A stretch of 64,000 nt of DNA. It comes from Cryptomeria japonica. Taxonomy: Eukaryota > Streptophyta > Pinopsida > Cupressales > Cupressaceae. Within the stretch, counting starts at the first letter, position 1, and every line of letters begins with the position of its first letter. This document shows positions 62,401 to 64,000 of this stretch, piece after piece. Under the pieces are notes generated by a model, which saw only the letters and a program-made list of their open reading frames with translations, had not been told where the DNA came from and did no database searches. The translations under genes were made by a program, and so were the position numbers. The stretch is from the NCBI RefSeq assembly GCF_030272615.1, contig NC_081405.1, positions 568,227,095 to 568,291,094 on the forward strand. Reading direction: 5' to 3'.

Positions 62401-63087
62401 TTGAAGTTTGTTGACTCAGTCAAAACCTCCAATGTATACATAAATATGAAGAGGATTCTTGATATTTTGATCAAATTGAGAGAAGAAGAAGCCACCTTGG
62501 AACCAGTCCTGAATAAGTGGGTACCTAGAGATAAAGAGTTAGAGCTCATGTGTTCTTCCCATGCAGATGCAGAAGAGAATGACAATCTAAGGTCCACATG
62601 TGAGTTTATAAAAGAGATGAATATTCTTTCAGTGGAAGGAGCAGATATAAAAAGAAAAGCCCAACTTTATAGGAAAGAATATGCAAATCATAAATTTGAA
62701 ATGTTTCCAGGAGGTTTCATTGGTCCTGTCTAGATAAAGGAAGAGAAGACTTGGTTAAAGGAGGTGGACCACAATTTGTCCCTAAGGATCAATCAAAGTA
62801 TTAGTACTGATGACACATCCTTATTTGTCCAAACAATTGAGGAAATTGAAAAAGTGAAATCTCATTATGGTTTCATAGAAACAAAGATTGGGCATGTACG
62901 AGTCACTTGGAAGCGGCTAGAGGAAATGAAACAGAAGATTGCTAGTTTTACTTGGCCTAGTGATGATGTGTATCAGGAGTGCAAAGATAAGTATATGGGA
63001 TAGAAAGAAGATTCTCGAGAGCAATTACAGGAGGTTGCAACGGAACAACAAGCAGAGGAAGCCACAGATGCTGAAAAGGACTTATAA
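59461..63087 (+). pseudogene. D long ORF: 1209-codon unrecognised frame with nine stops, no frameshift
   Basis: One frame runs from ATG 59461 (MAPRRELTGKVNYQD) to TAA 63085-63087. Internal stops: TAA 59869, 60088 and 60205; TAG 60361, 60556, 61618, 62731 and 63001; TGA 61951. All can come from CAA, CAG or CGA by one C-to-T change. The N-terminal 600 residues look globular (GIWEHDVGKLVVPGVFMDVD; FGFRGTPFLLPYQVP; GGWRFFKEFFKAYRS). Residues about 590-640 hold a nuclear-localisation-like KGKRKIEDV...SPKKQRVGKE, followed by acidic, low-complexity sequence and a Lys/Glu-rich probable coiled coil (about 62040-62600). No catalytic motif is recognised. The overall pattern is vaguely like plant transposon proteins of the mobile-domain or Transposase_32 type, but I cannot support a name. 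Confidence 0.6.
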
Positions 63088-64000
63088 CCGCTTCTTGAAA
63101 ATGACTGGTTGTTTGTAACAAACTTTCTTTTGAAGGGTCCAAAGCTTGTATGAATCCATACTATTATAAATGGATACCAGGACTCCTAAAAAAATGATCG
63201 CAAGTAATTGTAAGAAAACGCTGCAGAAATTTATCTGAGCTTTTTTCTAGTCTTATGGAGAATACTCTGAGTTTTGTAATATTTTCTCTAGATTAATATT
63301 AATATACAGACTAGAAATATTGTATATACATAAATGTACATAGCAGTCATAGGGCAAGTCATGTCAAATGTGCAACTCATTACAATAAATAATCTTAGTT
63401 TGTAGCCTTATAGCATCATAATGCAGTCCTTGACCAAGTATGCATACAAGAAACATCTAGTTCTATTAAGGCACAAGCATCAAAGTCAAAGGTTATGACA
63501 ACTAGTGAAAAACATCAAGAACAAAAAGTTTAGTCTCAAGAATTAGGAGTTGTAATAAAAAAACTTACAAGGATGAGACATATTCATAACTTTTTCAGTC
63601 CCACCTTGGATATCAACACTAGAAGCAACTCATATTGTTCGTGTCAAGACAAGACAATATGGGAGTTCATTATACCCAGCAACTCGTGGTGTTGTTGTTC
63701 ATGTTGGCTCTATTGGACCCTGCAATTAAGATTCAATATACATTATTCAATAAGATTAACTGTGCAACATAATGAAATATTGAAAAGTGTGTTACCTTGT
63801 TGAGCTTCGCTTGGTTTCGAGAATAGTTTAATATTCTCTACTTAACAAGGCCAACCACGTGAAGGTGGAAGCGCATTTGGCCCCTCCCCTCCCTAACATC
63901 ACTCTAAATTCCTCGTTAACATCTTATAACATTCATTCATTAATTCTTTCTACCATTAATAAAATATAGCATTCATTCATTAATATCACATAGTGTTCAT
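63088..64000 (+). other. Sequence downstream of the D ORF
   Basis: No gene seen. AT-rich, with possible polyadenylation words (TACAATAAATAATC near 63382, ATTAATATTAATATAC near 63293) that would suit the D ORF transcript. The last 110 bases repeat ATTCATTCATTAAT. The CATAGTG close to the window end does not match the D terminus. Confidence 0.4.

Larger units (their letters stand above)
56909..64000 (+). mobile_element. D: CACTA-like element end and its contents (right end outside window)
   Basis: CACTAGTACATTCG begins at 56912 inside the gag of element A; a 3-bp duplication would be GGT. The next 200 bp are rich in GTCGG/CCGAC-type words (TTGTCGGATTTT, GTGTCGAC, GGCGTCGGATT, GTCGTCGGTC), like the subterminal repeats of plant CACTA (En/Spm) transposons. 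No matching inverted end is found before 64000. The contents are degenerate leader repeats (57369-59115) and a long decayed ORF (59461-63087). No TNP2-type transposase is recognised. The CACTA reading rests on terminus and subterminal motifs alone, and the contents could belong to something else that is adjacent. Confidence 0.5.

Noticed and set aside
59461-63087. Reassigned stop codons (TAA/TAG read as Gln)
   Set aside because: Paralogous elements in the same window use CAA/CAG at the same positions and other frames end normally. Decay by C-to-T change explains the pattern, and exceptions exist.
63985-63995. CATAGTG near the window end as the right end of the CACTA-like element D
   Set aside because: It shares only TAGTG with the expected CGAATGTACTAGTG, and the following bases do not repeat GGT.

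Overview
The window is a dense, multi-layer nest of plant transposable elements. I found no host gene, rRNA, tRNA or CRISPR array. The families (Ty1/copia with an initiator-Met primer site, Tat/Ogre-like elements with very long LTRs, an L1-type LINE, a CACTA-like terminus, a plant mobile domain gene) point to a large, repeat-rich land-plant genome. A gymnosperm is plausible, but the species cannot be fixed from this sequence.

Left nest (1-20450). The window opens in the pol 3' end and 3' LTR of a copia element (H, 1-2445), which abuts a copia-like gag fragment (I, 2446-3084). Element E1 (3098-20076; target duplication GAACT/GAACC) has LTRs of 4.2 and 4.6 kb, a TGGCGACTC primer site and only about 2.4 kb of its own internal DNA, carrying an unrecognised ORF. 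E1 is itself interrupted by C2 (9221-14932; target duplication GCCTG), an internally deleted copy of the C family.

Middle (20650-31656). After a microsatellite comes an L1-type LINE: ORF1 with a zinc knuckle, then endonuclease and reverse transcriptase. It is broken by a copia-type LTR (G, ending 23047), a solo LTR of the E family in reverse (E3, 24375-27945; GACTG) and another solo LTR (F, 28808-30299; GGTAT).

Right nest (31657-64000). Copia element A (minus strand) sits in the LINE. Copia element B (36389-56689; TCCTC) is inserted in the gag of A. Element C (38912-51872; GATAC) is inserted in the reverse transcriptase of B. C is about 13 kb, lacks recognisable gag or pol, carries a long Pro/Gln/Asp-rich sense ORF, several tandem arrays, and an antisense plant mobile domain gene with a plausible intron. 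A CACTA-like end (D) begins in the gag of A at 56912. It is followed by degenerate leader repeats and a 1209-codon unrecognised frame that has nine stop codons and no frameshift.

Relative ages follow from the nesting: LINE, then A, then B, then C on the right; I, then E1, then C2 on the left. Almost every coding frame is decayed. Where a paralogue in the window allows comparison, most stops replace CAA, CAG or CGA, as expected from deamination of methylated cytosine. The best candidates for something little described are element C with its antisense gene, the long D frame, and the repeat motif shared by the D leader and the E LTRs.
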